A DNA stretch of 64,000 nucleotides from Streptomyces sp. NBC_00654. GTDB lineage: Bacteria > Actinomycetota > Actinomycetes > Streptomycetales > Streptomycetaceae. The DNA is taken from positions 1,488,001-1,552,000 of the forward strand of contig NZ_JAPEOB010000001.1 in assembly GCF_026341775.1 (NCBI RefSeq). The letters are read 5' to 3'. Both the position numbers and the translations under genes were made by a program. The notes beneath the pieces were generated by a model that ran no database searches, was not told the origin of the DNA, and saw nothing but the letters and a program-made list of their open reading frames with translations. The first letter of the stretch is position 1, and each line of letters opens with the position of its first letter. Shown one piece after another: positions 42,632 to 52,460 of the stretch.

Positions 42632-43608
42632 TGGTAGAGCGTGCCCGTGTTGAGGACCGGCTGCGCCGCACGATCACCGCACAGCACCACCATGAGGTTG
42701 CTGACCATGGCCGCCTTGCGCTCGGAGTCGAGCTCGACGATGTCCTGCTCGGCGATCCGGGTCAGGGCCATCTCGACCATGCCGACCGCTCCCTCCACGA
42801 TCTGCTGACGGGCCGCGACGACCGCGCCCGCCTGCTGGCGCTGGAGCATCGCGGACGCGATCTCGGGGGCGTACGCGAGATGGCTGAAGCGCGACTCGAT
42901 GATCAGGACGCCTGCCGCCTGCACCCGGGCGGTGAGCTCGACGGCCAGCTTCTCGGTGATCTCCTCCGCGTTGCCGCGCAGGGAGAGGCCGTCCTCGTCG
43001 TGGGCGTCGTAGGGGTACTCGATCGCGATGTGCCGGACGGCGGCCTCGGTCTGGGTGGCGACGAACTCCAGGAAGTCGTCCACCTCGAAGAGCGCCTGCG
43101 CGGTGTCCTCGACCTTCCAGACGACGATCGCCGCCAGTTCGATCGGGTTGCCGTAGGCGTCGTTGACCTTCAGGACGGCCGTCTCGTGGTTGCGGACCCG
43201 GGTGGAGATCTTCCGGCTGGAGGTCAGCGGGTTGATCCAGCGCAGCCCGTCGGCGCGGATCGTGCCGACGTACCGGCCGAAGAGCTGGATCACCCGGGCC
43301 TCGCCCGGAGCGACCATCTTCACACCGCTCATGCAGAAGAAGGAGGCGATGACGAGCAGGATTCCGAGGACGAGGAGGGGGATGCCGATCCCGTTGTGCC
43401 CGTTCGCGCCCAGTACGGCGCCGAGGATCACGAGGCCGACACCGAGGAACACGCCCAGCACCGTCAGCAGCAGGCCGACGCCGCCCGGTATGGAGTGCGC
43501 CGTGACCTCTCTGACCTGCGGGGCGGGCATCTCCGGGGCGTCCGGGGCGAGGTCGGAGGATGTGGTGGCCCGGGCGGCCGTGCCGGGGCGGTCGTGCTGT
43601 TCGGTCAT
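42628..43608 (-). CDS. SPFH/Band 7 (stomatin/prohibitin-like) membrane protein
   Basis: A 326-residue protein. A disordered cytoplasmic N-terminus (about 40 residues) leads to two membrane helices (about 44-70 and 76-95) and an SPFH domain from [23 protein letters not shown] to LERQQ-like [23 protein letters not shown], with the usual helical tail. Such proteins scaffold membrane microdomains. ATG at 43608 with GGGGGA upstream. Followed by the coupled RHH gene. Confidence 0.92.
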   Translation of the reverse strand: MTEQHDRPGTAARATTSSDLAPDAPEMPAPQVREVTAHSIPGGVGLLLTVLGVFLGVGLVILGAVLGANGHNGIGIPLLVLGILLVIASFFCMSGVKMVAPGEARVIQLFGRYVGTIRADGLRWINPLTSSRKISTRVRNHETAVLKVNDAYGNPIELAAIVVWKVEDTAQALFEVDDFLEFVATQTEAAVRHIAIEYPYDAHDEDGLSLRGNAEEITEKLAVELTARVQAAGVLIIESRFSHLAYAPEIASAMLQRQQAGAVVAARQQIVEGAVGMVEMALTRIAEQDIVELDSERKAAMVSNLMVVLCGDRAAQPVLNTGTLYQ

Positions 43609-43646
43609 GGGGTCCCCCGTGTCGTGCGGCGGTGAGCCGCGCTATC

Positions 43647-43662
43647 AATGTGATTTCACATT
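43647..43662. promoter_or_regulatory. 16-bp perfect palindrome upstream of SPFH gene
   Basis: AATGTGATTTCACATT has 7-bp arms and a 2-bp centre, in a strikingly AT-rich patch 39 bp upstream of the SPFH start. It is probably an operator; the coupled RHH protein or a GntR-type regulator are candidate binders. Confidence 0.6.
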
Positions 43663-43830
43663 AACGGTTTTCGCAACCCTGCGCACCTCTCGGGAGTCGG
43701 TTCCTACGGGAACGGGTGCTCATTGTCACGTCCGGAAAAGACCAAATCACTCGCTTTTCGCTCTCGCCGACGGTGTTAGCTGGCTGGGCTGAGCGGAGCT
43801 GGTCGAGCAGAGAAACAGGGAGCAACACCG

Positions 43831-46068
43831 ATGGGTCGAGCGGATGCGCGACGAGCCCCGGCGCGAGGATCGCGCCGGGCTGCGAAGAGCGGCGGCATAC
43901 GCGGACTCTTCACCTGGAAGAAGCTGCTCGGCGCCTTCTTCGGGCTGTGCCTGCTGGTCATGGGGGCCTTCGTGGCGCTCTACGTCTACGTGGACGTGCC
44001 CGAGGCCAACGCCATGGCCGAGCGGCAGAGCAACGTCTACAAGTACAGCGACGGCACGCTGCTCGCCCGGGACGGCAAGGGCGTCAACCGCCAGATCGTG
44101 GACCTCGCCGTCGTACCGAAGAAGGTCCAGTACACCTTCGCCGCGGCCGAGAACAAGACCTTCTACGACGACAAGGGCGTCGACCTGAAGGGCACCGCCC
44201 GCGGCCTGTTCAACACGCTCAGCGGCAAGGGCAAGCAGGGTGGCTCGACCATCACCCAGCAGTACGTGAAGAACTACTACCTGACGCAGGACGCGACCGT
44301 GAGCCGCAAGCTCAAGGAACTCGTGATCTCCCTCAAGGTCGACCAGAAGAAGAGCAAGGAATACATCCTCGCCGGGTACATCAACACCGCGTACTACGGC
44401 CGCGGAGCCAGCGGCATCCAGGCCGCCGCGCAGGCGTACTACGGCGTCGACGCCAAGGATCTCGACGTCGCCCAGGGGGCCTACCTCGCCTCGCTGCTCC
44501 AGGCCCCCAGCCAGTACGACTGGGCCGTCGCCAGCGAGACCGGCAAGCGTCTGGTGTCCGACCGCTGGGAGTACACCCTCGACAACATGGTCGAGATGGG
44601 CTGGCTCGACTCGGCCGAGCGCGCCACGCTGAAGTTCCCCGTCCCGCAGAAGCCCAAGCCCGCACCCGGGATGGAGGGGCAGACCGGCTACCTCGTGGAG
44701 GCGGCCAACCAGGAGCTGCGGAAGCAGGGACTGAGCGACGAGGCCCGTGAGGCCGGCGGCTGGACCTTCACCCTGAACATCGACAAGAAGCGCCAGAAGC
44801 AGCTGGAGAAGTCGGTCGAGGACCAGCTGGAGTCCAAGCTCGACCGCGAGGGGAACAAGGTCGACGCCACCGTCCAGGCGGGCGCCACCTCCGTGAACCC
44901 GAAGAACGGCGCCGTGGTCGCGCTGTACGGCGGCGTCGGAGCCACCCAGCACTGGATATCCAACGCCACCCGCCAGGACTACCAGCCCGCCTCCACCTTC
45001 AAGCCCCTGGTGCTGGCCTCAGCCCTGGAGAACGGGGCGAAGACCCAGGACGGCGATCTGATCGGGCTGAACACGGTCTACGACGGAACCAGCAGACGCC
45101 CCGTCGTCGGCAGCGACACCCCGTTCAAGCCGCAGAACGAGGACGACCGGTCCTACGGTCCGATCTCCGTCCAGAAGGCCCTGAACAGCTCGGTCAACTC
45201 GGTCTTCGCGCAGATGGTCGTCGATGTCACCCCCGCCGCCGTGAAGCGGACCGCGCTCGGCCTCGGCGTGCCGGACAAGAACTTCCCCGAGCGCCCCGCG
45301 ATCACCCTCGGCACGATGAACGCCTCGACCTGGGACATGGCGGGCGCGTACGCCACCCTGGACAACCACGGCAAGCAGGTCACCCCGCACATCGTGAAGT
45401 CCGCCGAGCACCGTGACCTCACGGCGAAGACGGTCGACGGCATCGGCAAGCAGGTGATCAGCCGCAAGTCGGCCGACACCGTGACCTCCGGGCTCACCGG
45501 GGTCGTCGACGCCGGTTCCGGCCGGGCGGCCAACACCTCCGCGTACGACGCGGCGGGCAAGACGGGTACGTCGGAGGACAACAAGTCGGCCTGGTTCGCC
45601 GGCTACACCCCGGAGCTGACCACGGTCGTGGCGCTCTTCGGGGAGTCCGCCAAGGACGGCGGCGGGCAGGTCAGCCTGACCGGCACGGCCAACTCCGGCC
45701 GGGCCAACGGCGGTGGCTTCCCGGCGGAGATCTGGGCGGACTACACGCTCGGCGCACTGGGCGGCGGTTCGAACGCACAGTTCGACCTGGAGGACGTCGA
45801 GCGCGGCGAGGTGACCGTGACCGAGAGCCCCTCCTCGACGCCGTCCGAGTCCACGAAGCCCGAGGAGACCCCCTCGGCCCCGTCGCAGTCGCCGTCCGGG
45901 ACGCCCAGCGGCCCGCCCACGGGCGCGACCACCCCGCCGCCCACGCCGACCACGACCCCGCCGACGACTCCCACCGAGTCGCCGATCCTGCCCACGGACC
46001 CGGGGGAGGGCGAGGGCAGGCCCGGCGAGGGGCAGGGAAGCAACAGCAACGACCGCCCCGGACGGTGA
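43831..46068 (+). CDS. Class A penicillin-binding protein (transglycosylase/transpeptidase)
   Basis: A 745-residue bifunctional PBP. Basic N-terminus, one anchor helix (about 31-53), GT51 domain (about 85-255) and transpeptidase domain (about 310-610) with motifs S388TFK, S454VN and K577TG. The GT51 catalytic block reads ENKTFYDDKG, so the usual EDxxFxxHxG keeps Glu107 but has Asn, Asp and Lys at the other conserved positions; GGSTITQQYVKN is intact. The C-terminal tail (about 90 residues) is Ser/Thr/Pro-rich. ATG at 43831 follows AGGGAG. It polymerises and cross-links peptidoglycan. Terminator at 46083-46130. Confidence 0.94.
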   Translation: MGRADARRAPARGSRRAAKSGGIRGLFTWKKLLGAFFGLCLLVMGAFVALYVYVDVPEANAMAERQSNVYKYSDGTLLARDGKGVNRQIVDLAVVPKKVQYTFAAAENKTFYDDKGVDLKGTARGLFNTLSGKGKQGGSTITQQYVKNYYLTQDATVSRKLKELVISLKVDQKKSKEYILAGYINTAYYGRGASGIQAAAQAYYGVDAKDLDVAQGAYLASLLQAPSQYDWAVASETGKRLVSDRWEYTLDNMVEMGWLDSAERATLKFPVPQKPKPAPGMEGQTGYLVEAANQELRKQGLSDEAREAGGWTFTLNIDKKRQKQLEKSVEDQLESKLDREGNKVDATVQAGATSVNPKNGAVVALYGGVGATQHWISNATRQDYQPASTFKPLVLASALENGAKTQDGDLIGLNTVYDGTSRRPVVGSDTPFKPQNEDDRSYGPISVQKALNSSVNSVFAQMVVDVTPAAVKRTALGLGVPDKNFPERPAITLGTMNASTWDMAGAYATLDNHGKQVTPHIVKSAEHRDLTAKTVDGIGKQVISRKSADTVTSGLTGVVDAGSGRAANTSAYDAAGKTGTSEDNKSAWFAGYTPELTTVVALFGESAKDGGGQVSLTGTANSGRANGGGFPAEIWADYTLGALGGGSNAQFDLEDVERGEVTVTESPSSTPSESTKPEETPSAPSQSPSGTPSGPPTGATTPPPTPTTTPPTTPTESPILPTDPGEGEGRPGEGQGSNSNDRPGR

Positions 46069-46082
46069 CGGCCTCCGGGTGA

Positions 46083-46130
46083 GGACGGGGAGAGGGGCGG
46101 TGCCGGCCGGCACCGCCCCTCTCCCCGTCC
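46083..46130. terminator. Very strong bidirectional hairpin
   Basis: A perfect 22-bp inverted repeat with a 4-nt loop (GGCC), between the convergent PBP and catalase genes. Confidence 0.85.
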
Positions 46131-46137
46131 CGGCGGA

Positions 46138-47601
46138 TCAGCCGCCGTTCACCTTCTTCGCGATCCGGTCGCCGAGGTCCTTGTCCACATTGCGCCAGTA
46201 CTGGAGCGAACGGTCCAGGACCGGGCGGCTCACCCCGTCCAGCAGATGGCCGGCGGCGTTGGAGACCAGCCGCTCGCGCGCCGCGTCGTCCATGACCTCG
46301 CGCACCAGCGTGCCCGGCTGGCCCCAGTCGTCGTCCTCACTGTGCAGCTTGTACGCCTCGTGGACCATCTCGCCCGCCGTGGCCCAGCCCGCCGGGTCGC
46401 CGAAGCGCTCGGTGTCGGCCGCCGGACCCCCGTACGAGTTCGGTGCGTACACCGCGCCCGTCCGGGCCGGCTCGTACCGCATCGGGCCGTCCTTCGCGTA
46501 CGAGCTCCGCCCGAAGCGCGGCCGGTTGGGCGGCAGCTGGGCGTAGTTCGGACCGATCCGGTACCGGTGGGTGTCCGGGTACGAGAACAGCCGGCCGAGC
46601 AGCATCTTGTCGGGCGACGGACCGATGCCGGGCACCAGGTTCGACGGCTCGAAGGACGCCTGCTCGATGTGGACGAAGAAGTCCTCGGGATTCTGGTTCA
46701 GCGTCATCCGGCCGACCTCGATCAGCGGATAGTCGCCCTGCGGCCACACCTTGGTGAGGTCGAAGGGGTTGAACCGGTAGTCCGGCGCCGCGTCGAACGG
46801 CATGACCTGGACCTTCAGCGTCCAGCTCGGGTGGTCACCGCGCTCGATCGACTCGAACAGGTCGCGGCGGTGGACATCGCCGTCGGTCCCCGCCATCGCG
46901 TCGGCGTCGGCCTGGGTGTAGAACTCGATGCCCTGGTCGGTCTTGAAGTGGTACTTCACCCAGAACCGTTCGCCGCCCGCGTTCACCCACATATAGGTGT
47001 GCGAGCTGTAGCCGTTCATGTGGCGGTACGTCTTCGGGATGCCCCGGTCACCCATCAGCCAGGTGACCTGGTGCGCGCTCTCGGGGGACAGCGACCAGAA
47101 GTCCCACTGCATGTCGTGGTCGCGCACCGCGCTGTCCGGGCGGCGCTTCTGGGAGCGGATGAAGTCCTGGAACTTCATCGGGTCGCGTACGAAGAAGACC
47201 GGCGTGTTGTTGCCGACCATGTCGTAGTTGCCGTGCTCGGTATAGAACTTCAGTGCGAAGCCGCGCGGGTCGCGCCAGGTGTCGGGGGAGCCCTGCTCAC
47301 CGGCGACCGTGGAGAAACGGGCCAGCATGTCGGTCTGTCTGCCGGGCTGGAACAGGTCCGCCTTGGTGAACTGGCTGACGTCGTTCGTCACCTTGAAGGT
47401 GCCGTACGCGCCGGAGCCCTTGGCGTGCACCACCCGTTCGGGGACCCGTTCACGGTTGAACTGGGCCATCTTCTCGATGAGGTAGTGGTCCTGGAGCAGG
47501 ATCGGGCCGTCGGATCCGACGGTGAGCGAATGTTCGTCGCTCTCCACCGGGATCCCGGCGTTGTTCGTGGTGTACGGAAGCTGCGGGGTTTCCTCGGTCA
47601 C
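46138..47601 (-). CDS. Monofunctional haem catalase (clade 3, small subunit)
   Basis: A 487-residue catalase. Distal His lies in [13 protein letters not shown], distal Asn in [13 protein letters not shown], and the proximal haem Tyr in [17 protein letters not shown]. The length is typical of small-subunit catalases. GTG at 47601 with GGGAGGA 6 nt upstream. No peroxide regulator (Fur/CatR type) is adjacent, unlike some Streptomyces katA loci. Confidence 0.96.
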   Translation of the reverse strand: MTEETPQLPYTTNNAGIPVESDEHSLTVGSDGPILLQDHYLIEKMAQFNRERVPERVVHAKGSGAYGTFKVTNDVSQFTKADLFQPGRQTDMLARFSTVAGEQGSPDTWRDPRGFALKFYTEHGNYDMVGNNTPVFFVRDPMKFQDFIRSQKRRPDSAVRDHDMQWDFWSLSPESAHQVTWLMGDRGIPKTYRHMNGYSSHTYMWVNAGGERFWVKYHFKTDQGIEFYTQADADAMAGTDGDVHRRDLFESIERGDHPSWTLKVQVMPFDAAPDYRFNPFDLTKVWPQGDYPLIEVGRMTLNQNPEDFFVHIEQASFEPSNLVPGIGPSPDKMLLGRLFSYPDTHRYRIGPNYAQLPPNRPRFGRSSYAKDGPMRYEPARTGAVYAPNSYGGPAADTERFGDPAGWATAGEMVHEAYKLHSEDDDWGQPGTLVREVMDDAARERLVSNAAGHLLDGVSRPVLDRSLQYWRNVDKDLGDRIAKKVNGG

Positions 47602-47743
47602 GAGCGTCCTCCCGTCGGTGGGGGGTATCGGTCAGGTCGCCTCGTTCACACATGCAGTCAACTCCGGCGATTCCGGACCGGCAACATTTCGGTCCGGTGC
47701 GGTGATCCGGTCACCGCACCGGACCCGCGAACCCCAGCACAAA

Positions 47744-47773
47744 GCGCCGCCCGCCCCTTCGGGCGGACGGCGC
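47744..47773. terminator. Hairpin after SpoIIE-type gene
   Basis: 13-bp inverted repeat GCGCCGCCCGCCC/GGGCGGACGGCGC with one mismatch and a 4-nt loop, immediately after the stop codon (minus strand). Confidence 0.7.
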
Positions 47774-47790
47774 CGGATGCCGGACAGGCC

Positions 47791-49722
47791 CTACTGCCCC
47801 CGCGTCGCCATCTCGAACCAGACCACCTTGCCCGTGGAGAGCCGGGTCGCCCCCCAGCGCCTGGCCAGCCGGTTCACCAGGAACAGACCGCGTCCGCCCT
47901 CGTCCGTCTCGCGGGCGCGGCGCTGCCTCGGCAGCTGCGGGGAGTCGTCGCCGACCTCGCAGCGCAGGATGTCGGTCCGCAGCAGCCGCAGCGTCACCGG
48001 CCGCTCCGCGTACCGCACGGCATTGGTGACGACCTCGCTGACGAGCAGCTCGACCTCGTCCGAGAGGTCGTCCAGGCCCCACCGGCTGAGCGCCCGGCGG
48101 GCCAGCCTGCGGGCCCGTCCCGGGGCGGCGTCCTCGGGCTCCAGGAACCAGTACGCCACATCACTCGGCGCGATCCCGTCGAAGCGGGCGGCGAGCAGCG
48201 CGATGTCGTCGTCCCGGTCACCCGGGCCGAGCATGTCGAGCACGTCGTCGCAGAGCGCCTCCAGGGGCGGCGAGTGGTCGGGACCGGTCAGCTGGGCGGT
48301 GGCGGCGAGGCGCTCGCGCAGCTGCTCGATGCCCGTCCAGACGTCGCGCAGCCGGGACTCCACCAGGCCGTCGGTGTACAGCAGCAGTGTGGCGCCCGCG
48401 GGCGCGTCCAGCTCCACGGCCTCGAAGTCGACACCGCCGACCCCGATCGGCGCCCCCGGCGGTACCCGCAGCACCTCCGCGCGCCCGCCCAGGTGCAGCA
48501 GGACGGGCGGCGGGTGCCCGGCGTTGGCGATGGTGATCCGGTGCGCGACCGGGTCGTACACCGCGTACAGGCAGGTCGCCATGCGGTCGCTGCCGAGCCG
48601 CTGCGCCTGCTCGTCCAGATGGTGCAGCACCTCCTGCGGCGGCAGATCGAGACCGGCCAGGGTCTGCGCGGTGGTGCGCAGCTGGCCCATGATCGCCGCG
48701 GAGGTCATCGAGTGGCCCATCACATCACCGACGACCAGGGCGACCCGGCTGCCGGGCAGCGGGATGGCGTCGTACCAGTCACCGCCGACCCGGGCCGTCT
48801 CGGCGGCCGGGAGATAGCGGGAGGCGAGCCGGACCCCGGTGGGCTGCGGCAGCGAGTCCGGCAGCATGGTGCGCTGGAGCTCGTCGGCGATATAGGCCTC
48901 GCGCCCGTACAGCACGGCCTTGTCGATGCCGAGCGCGGTGTGGGTCGCCAGCTGGGCCGCGACCAGCAGGTCATTGGCCTCGAACGGCGGCCGCTCGGTC
49001 CCGCGCAGGAAGACGGCGGCGCCGATCACCCGGCGCCGGCCGCGCAGCGGGGCGAGGATCGCACGGTGCCCGGTGGGCACGGTGTGACCCGCCCCGAGCA
49101 GTTCGGGCAGCGCCGCGCGGGCGGCCGCGGAGTCCCCGAACACCGGCCGTACGCCGCGCAGCACCTCGGCCAGCGCGCCGCCGGGTCGCACCTCGCACAG
49201 CTCGGCGGCGGGCAGCAGACCGGCCTGCGGGTCGGTGACGGGCAGCCGCAGGCGCTCGGTGTCCGGGACGCCCTCGCTCTCCTCGTCGGTGAGCCGCAGC
49301 CGGTCGCTGCGGCGCAGCCGCAGGACGAACGGGACGACCGGCCGCTCGTCCCCGACGGGCAGCGGGTCGCGGAGGTAGACCAGGATCGCGTCGGAGAACG
49401 TCGGCACGCTGGCCCGGCACAGCCCCAGCACGATCTCGTCCAGGTCTATGCCGCGGGCGATGCGCCGGGTGGCGGCGCCCACGAAGCGCAGCCGGTCGCC
49501 CTCGCGCCGGGCGACCGCCTGGTGGTCGGTGACGGCCGCGGGGCCGGGGATCGCGCCGGCGGCGGTCCGCGGGCCCGGTCCGGGCGCGGCGGCCGGGCCG
49601 GGGATCGCGGCGGTGGCAGGGGCGGCCCCCGCCGCGGCGTCCTGCTGCCGCGGCCGGGTGCGTTCCTGCGGCCGGGCCGCGAGGGGCTGCCGGCCTTCGT
49701 GGGAGGTGGGATGCTCCGTCAC
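47791..49722 (-). CDS. SpoIIE-type PP2C phosphatase with GAF-like and anti-sigma kinase domains
   Basis: A 643-residue signalling protein. Disordered Ala/Pro-rich N-terminus (about 80 residues), GAF-like sensory region (about 90-290), PP2C/SpoIIE phosphatase (about 320-515, with ARVGGDWYDAIPL, GDVMGHSMTSAAIM and DGLVESR), and a C-terminal HATPase_c_2 domain (about 530-640, VSEVVTNAVRYA, GGRGLFLVNRLA). Such proteins control sigma factors through anti-anti-sigma phosphorylation. GTG at 49722 is chosen over an open frame to 49809, because the extra residues look non-coding. RBS is weak. Confidence 0.9.
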   Translation of the reverse strand: MTEHPTSHEGRQPLAARPQERTRPRQQDAAAGAAPATAAIPGPAAAPGPGPRTAAGAIPGPAAVTDHQAVARREGDRLRFVGAATRRIARGIDLDEIVLGLCRASVPTFSDAILVYLRDPLPVGDERPVVPFVLRLRRSDRLRLTDEESEGVPDTERLRLPVTDPQAGLLPAAELCEVRPGGALAEVLRGVRPVFGDSAAARAALPELLGAGHTVPTGHRAILAPLRGRRRVIGAAVFLRGTERPPFEANDLLVAAQLATHTALGIDKAVLYGREAYIADELQRTMLPDSLPQPTGVRLASRYLPAAETARVGGDWYDAIPLPGSRVALVVGDVMGHSMTSAAIMGQLRTTAQTLAGLDLPPQEVLHHLDEQAQRLGSDRMATCLYAVYDPVAHRITIANAGHPPPVLLHLGGRAEVLRVPPGAPIGVGGVDFEAVELDAPAGATLLLYTDGLVESRLRDVWTGIEQLRERLAATAQLTGPDHSPPLEALCDDVLDMLGPGDRDDDIALLAARFDGIAPSDVAYWFLEPEDAAPGRARRLARRALSRWGLDDLSDEVELLVSEVVTNAVRYAERPVTLRLLRTDILRCEVGDDSPQLPRQRRARETDEGGRGLFLVNRLARRWGATRLSTGKVVWFEMATRGQ

Positions 49723-50092
49723 GCGTGGGATTCCGTCCGTCCGGGCCGGTTGTATGAGGCAGTCACCTCGTGGGGCGCTACTGTGCCCCGGCAAGAGCGG
49801 TAAGAACAACGGCTGTCACCGGATGCCCGCATTCGCGGGGCCGAAACCGAGCGTCCGCACGGTGGCCGGTTGACAACGTTTCCAGGGACGGGGCAGCGGA
49901 CAGCGAGCATGTCTCCACCCCCTCGTAGTGGTTCCTGCGGCCGTACGTTCCGTCCGGGTCCGTGTCCCGTACGGTCCGCGCGGCCGTCGCGATGACTTGT
50001 GGTCAGGTCCTGTGCCATGCCCGCCGGTTGTGGTGGCGGGGCCCCTGAGGGGGACGATCCTACGGTCGGCCCCCTGGGGTGTTCCAAGGGTC
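49723..50092. other. Intergenic region
   Basis: 370 bp between two minus-strand genes. Open frames exist on both strands but none has an RBS and family resemblance. Near 49985-50060 there are short G/C-rich inverted segments. It probably holds the promoter of the SpoIIE-type gene; nothing else seen. Confidence 0.4.
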
Positions 50093-50779
50093 TCACGACG
50101 GCATACGGGCAGGGGTGCGGTCCCAGTCATCCGGCAGTGGCGGCACCTGCCACCGCGGGTCCGGCCGCCAGTCCTCCCAGCCGTCGCGGAACGGCGCACC
50201 CCACTCCTGGATCACCTGGACGGCCGCACGGCCCGCCGCCCGCACCCGCCCCGCGGTGGCCGTGTCCATCAGGCCGACCCGCTGCGCCTGGGCGAACTCG
50301 TCCTCGTCGAGCCACTTCCAGCTCCGGTCCGGGTGCACGGAGATGTCGAGAAAGTGATCCTCGGAATCGACCCCTCCGGCCCAGCGGGTACGGGGCTCCT
50401 CCAGGTTGACGTACCAGTTGCGGAAGAGCCATCCGCGGTCCCAGAACAGCCACACGGACCAGGGGTCACCGGGCCTGGCGAGCTTCAGCACCCCCGAGCC
50501 GAACCAGGTCGAGCGGGCGGTCGTGCGCGGCGCGGTGTAGCGGGTGGCGAGGGGTTCGGTCTGCACCGGGGTGCCGTCGGCGAGGACCGGCCGTACGCAC
50601 TCGGTGCCGGGTGCCATCCAGACGGCGAGCAGCGTCTCGGAGTCCTCGACGACGGTGACCGGGCGGCAGATGTGCACGGGGCGGGCGGCCGAGTCCCCGC
50701 GGGCCCGGCCGTTGTCGCGGTAGCGCCAGAGGATCCGGTCCCCCGGGGCCCAGCGTGAGTGCTCTCCCGTGTCTGTCAT
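50093..50779 (-). CDS. DUF402 (FomD-like) family protein
   Basis: A 228-residue protein. The core WSVWLFWDRGWLFRNWYVNLEEP...DHFLDISVHPDRSWKWLDEDEF matches the DUF402/FomD fold, which has a metal-binding acidic cluster and includes nucleotide diphosphatases. The N-terminal half carries a Trp/Arg-rich beta region. ATG at 50779. No operon partner; fumarase lies 171 bp upstream on the same strand. Confidence 0.85.
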   Translation of the reverse strand: MTDTGEHSRWAPGDRILWRYRDNGRARGDSAARPVHICRPVTVVEDSETLLAVWMAPGTECVRPVLADGTPVQTEPLATRYTAPRTTARSTWFGSGVLKLARPGDPWSVWLFWDRGWLFRNWYVNLEEPRTRWAGGVDSEDHFLDISVHPDRSWKWLDEDEFAQAQRVGLMDTATAGRVRAAGRAAVQVIQEWGAPFRDGWEDWRPDPRWQVPPLPDDWDRTPARMPS

Positions 50780-50847
50780 GGAGGGATCTTACGGACGCGG
50801 TCCGCCCGCCCGCTGCGATACGCGTCACCCGCCGGCGGCACGCGGCA

Positions 50848-50874
50848 CGGCGCGTACGGCGCGTACGGCGCGTA
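50848..50874. repeat. Three 9-bp tandem repeats
   Basis: cggcgcgta repeated three times exactly in the gap between fumarase and DUF402 genes, within a wider CG-rich simple region (50830-50945) with gccgcgcc-type echoes. Confidence 0.85.
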
Positions 50875-50950
50875 CCGCCCGTGCCGTACGCCGCGCCGCG
50901 CCGCGCGGGCGACACGGCACGCGCGGCGCGGGCGGCCCGTCGGCGGGAGG

Positions 50951-52354
50951 TCACGGCCGTGTCATGCGCAGGACGTCCAGCGCTTCGTCGAGCTGCTCGA
51001 CGGTGAGGTCGCCGCGCTCGACATAACCCGAGGCCAGCACCGTCTCGCGGATCGTCGTGCCGTCCTTGAGGGACTTCTTGGCGACCTTCGCCGCCTCCTC
51101 GTAGCCGATGTACTTGTTCAGCGGGGTCACCACGGAGGGCGAGGACTCCGCGTACGCGCGGGCCCGCTCCACGTTCGCGGTGATGCCGTCGACCGTGCGG
51201 TCGGCGAGCAGCCGGGAGGCGGTCGTGAGCAGCCGCACCGACTCCAGCAGGTTCTTCGCCATCACGGGCAGCATCACGTTCAGCTCGAAGTTGCCCGCGG
51301 CGCCCGCGACGGCGACCGTCGTGTCGTTCCCCGTCACCTGGGCGGCCACCATCAGCACCGCCTCCGGGATGACCGGATTCACCTTGCCCGGCATGATCGA
51401 CGAGCCGGGCTGGAGGTCGGGCAGGCTGATCTCGGCCAGTCCGGTGCGGGGGCCCGAGGCCATCCAGCGCAGGTCGTTGGAGATCTTGGTCAGGGAGACC
51501 GCGATCGTCCGCAGCTGGCCGGAGGTCTCCACGAGTCCGTCCCGGGCGCCCTGTGCCTCGAAGTGGTCGCGGGCCTCGGTGAGCGGCAGCCCGGTGGCGG
51601 CGGCGACCTCGGCGATCACCGCGGCCGGGAAGCCGGGCGGGGTGTTGATCCCGGTGCCCACCGCCGTACCGCCCAGCGGGAGCTCGGCGAGGCGGGGGAG
51701 CGAGGCGCGCAGCCGCTCGACGCCGTAGCGGATCTGGGCCGCGTAGCCGCCGAACTCCTGGCCCAGGGTGACCGGGGTGGCGTCCATCAGATGGGTGCGG
51801 CCCGACTTGACGACCTCCGAGAATTCGGCCGATTTCCGCTCCAGGGCGTCCACCAGATGGCCCAGCGCCGGGATGAGGTCGGCGGTGACGGCGGCGGTCG
51901 CGGCGATGTGGATGGAGGACGGGAACACGTCGTTGGACGACTGAGAGGCGTTCACATGGTCGTTGGGGTGGACCTCGCGGCCCAGGCGTTCGGTGGCGAG
52001 CGTGGCGATGACCTCGTTGGTGTTCATGTTGGACGAGGTGCCGGAGCCCGTCTGGAACACGTCGACGGGGAAGTGCTCGTCCCACCGGCCCCCGGCGACC
52101 TCCTCCGCCGCCTCCCGGATCGCTCCGGCGATGTCCGCGTCCAGTACCCCCAGCTCCGCGTTGACCTTGGCGGCGGCCGCCTTGATCCGGGCCAGGGCCT
52201 CGATGTGGGCGCGCTCCAGCCGCTGTCCGGAGACCGGGAAGTTCTCCACGGCCCGCTGGGTCTGGGCGCGCCACTTGGCGTGCGCCGGGACCCGCACCTC
52301 ACCCATCGAATCGTGCTCGATGCGGTACTCCGTGGCGCCTGACGAATCGTCCAT
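50951..52354 (-). CDS. fumC: Class II fumarate hydratase
   Basis: A 467-residue fumarase. The signature [11 protein letters not shown] is intact; [16 protein letters not shown] and the catalytic His region [17 protein letters not shown] are also visible. It converts fumarate to malate in the TCA cycle. ATG at 52354 has a strong AGGAGG 10 nt upstream. Divergent from the SGNH hydrolase gene across 106 bp. Confidence 0.96.
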   Translation of the reverse strand: MDDSSGATEYRIEHDSMGEVRVPAHAKWRAQTQRAVENFPVSGQRLERAHIEALARIKAAAAKVNAELGVLDADIAGAIREAAEEVAGGRWDEHFPVDVFQTGSGTSSNMNTNEVIATLATERLGREVHPNDHVNASQSSNDVFPSSIHIAATAAVTADLIPALGHLVDALERKSAEFSEVVKSGRTHLMDATPVTLGQEFGGYAAQIRYGVERLRASLPRLAELPLGGTAVGTGINTPPGFPAAVIAEVAAATGLPLTEARDHFEAQGARDGLVETSGQLRTIAVSLTKISNDLRWMASGPRTGLAEISLPDLQPGSSIMPGKVNPVIPEAVLMVAAQVTGNDTTVAVAGAAGNFELNVMLPVMAKNLLESVRLLTTASRLLADRTVDGITANVERARAYAESSPSVVTPLNKYIGYEEAAKVAKKSLKDGTTIRETVLASGYVERGDLTVEQLDEALDVLRMTRP

Positions 52355-52460
52355 GGTGTGTAAACCTCCTGAAAAAGTTGAGCACTTGTCTCGTTCTATG
52401 TATTCCCTTGGCGGCTACCGACCAGTAAATACCGGGGGTAACAACTCACCAGGAGGCGCA

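Noticed and set aside
46246..49803. A 1185-codon plus-strand open frame opposite catalase and the SpoIIE-type gene
   Set aside because: Crosses two real genes and the gap between them, with no recognisable motif.
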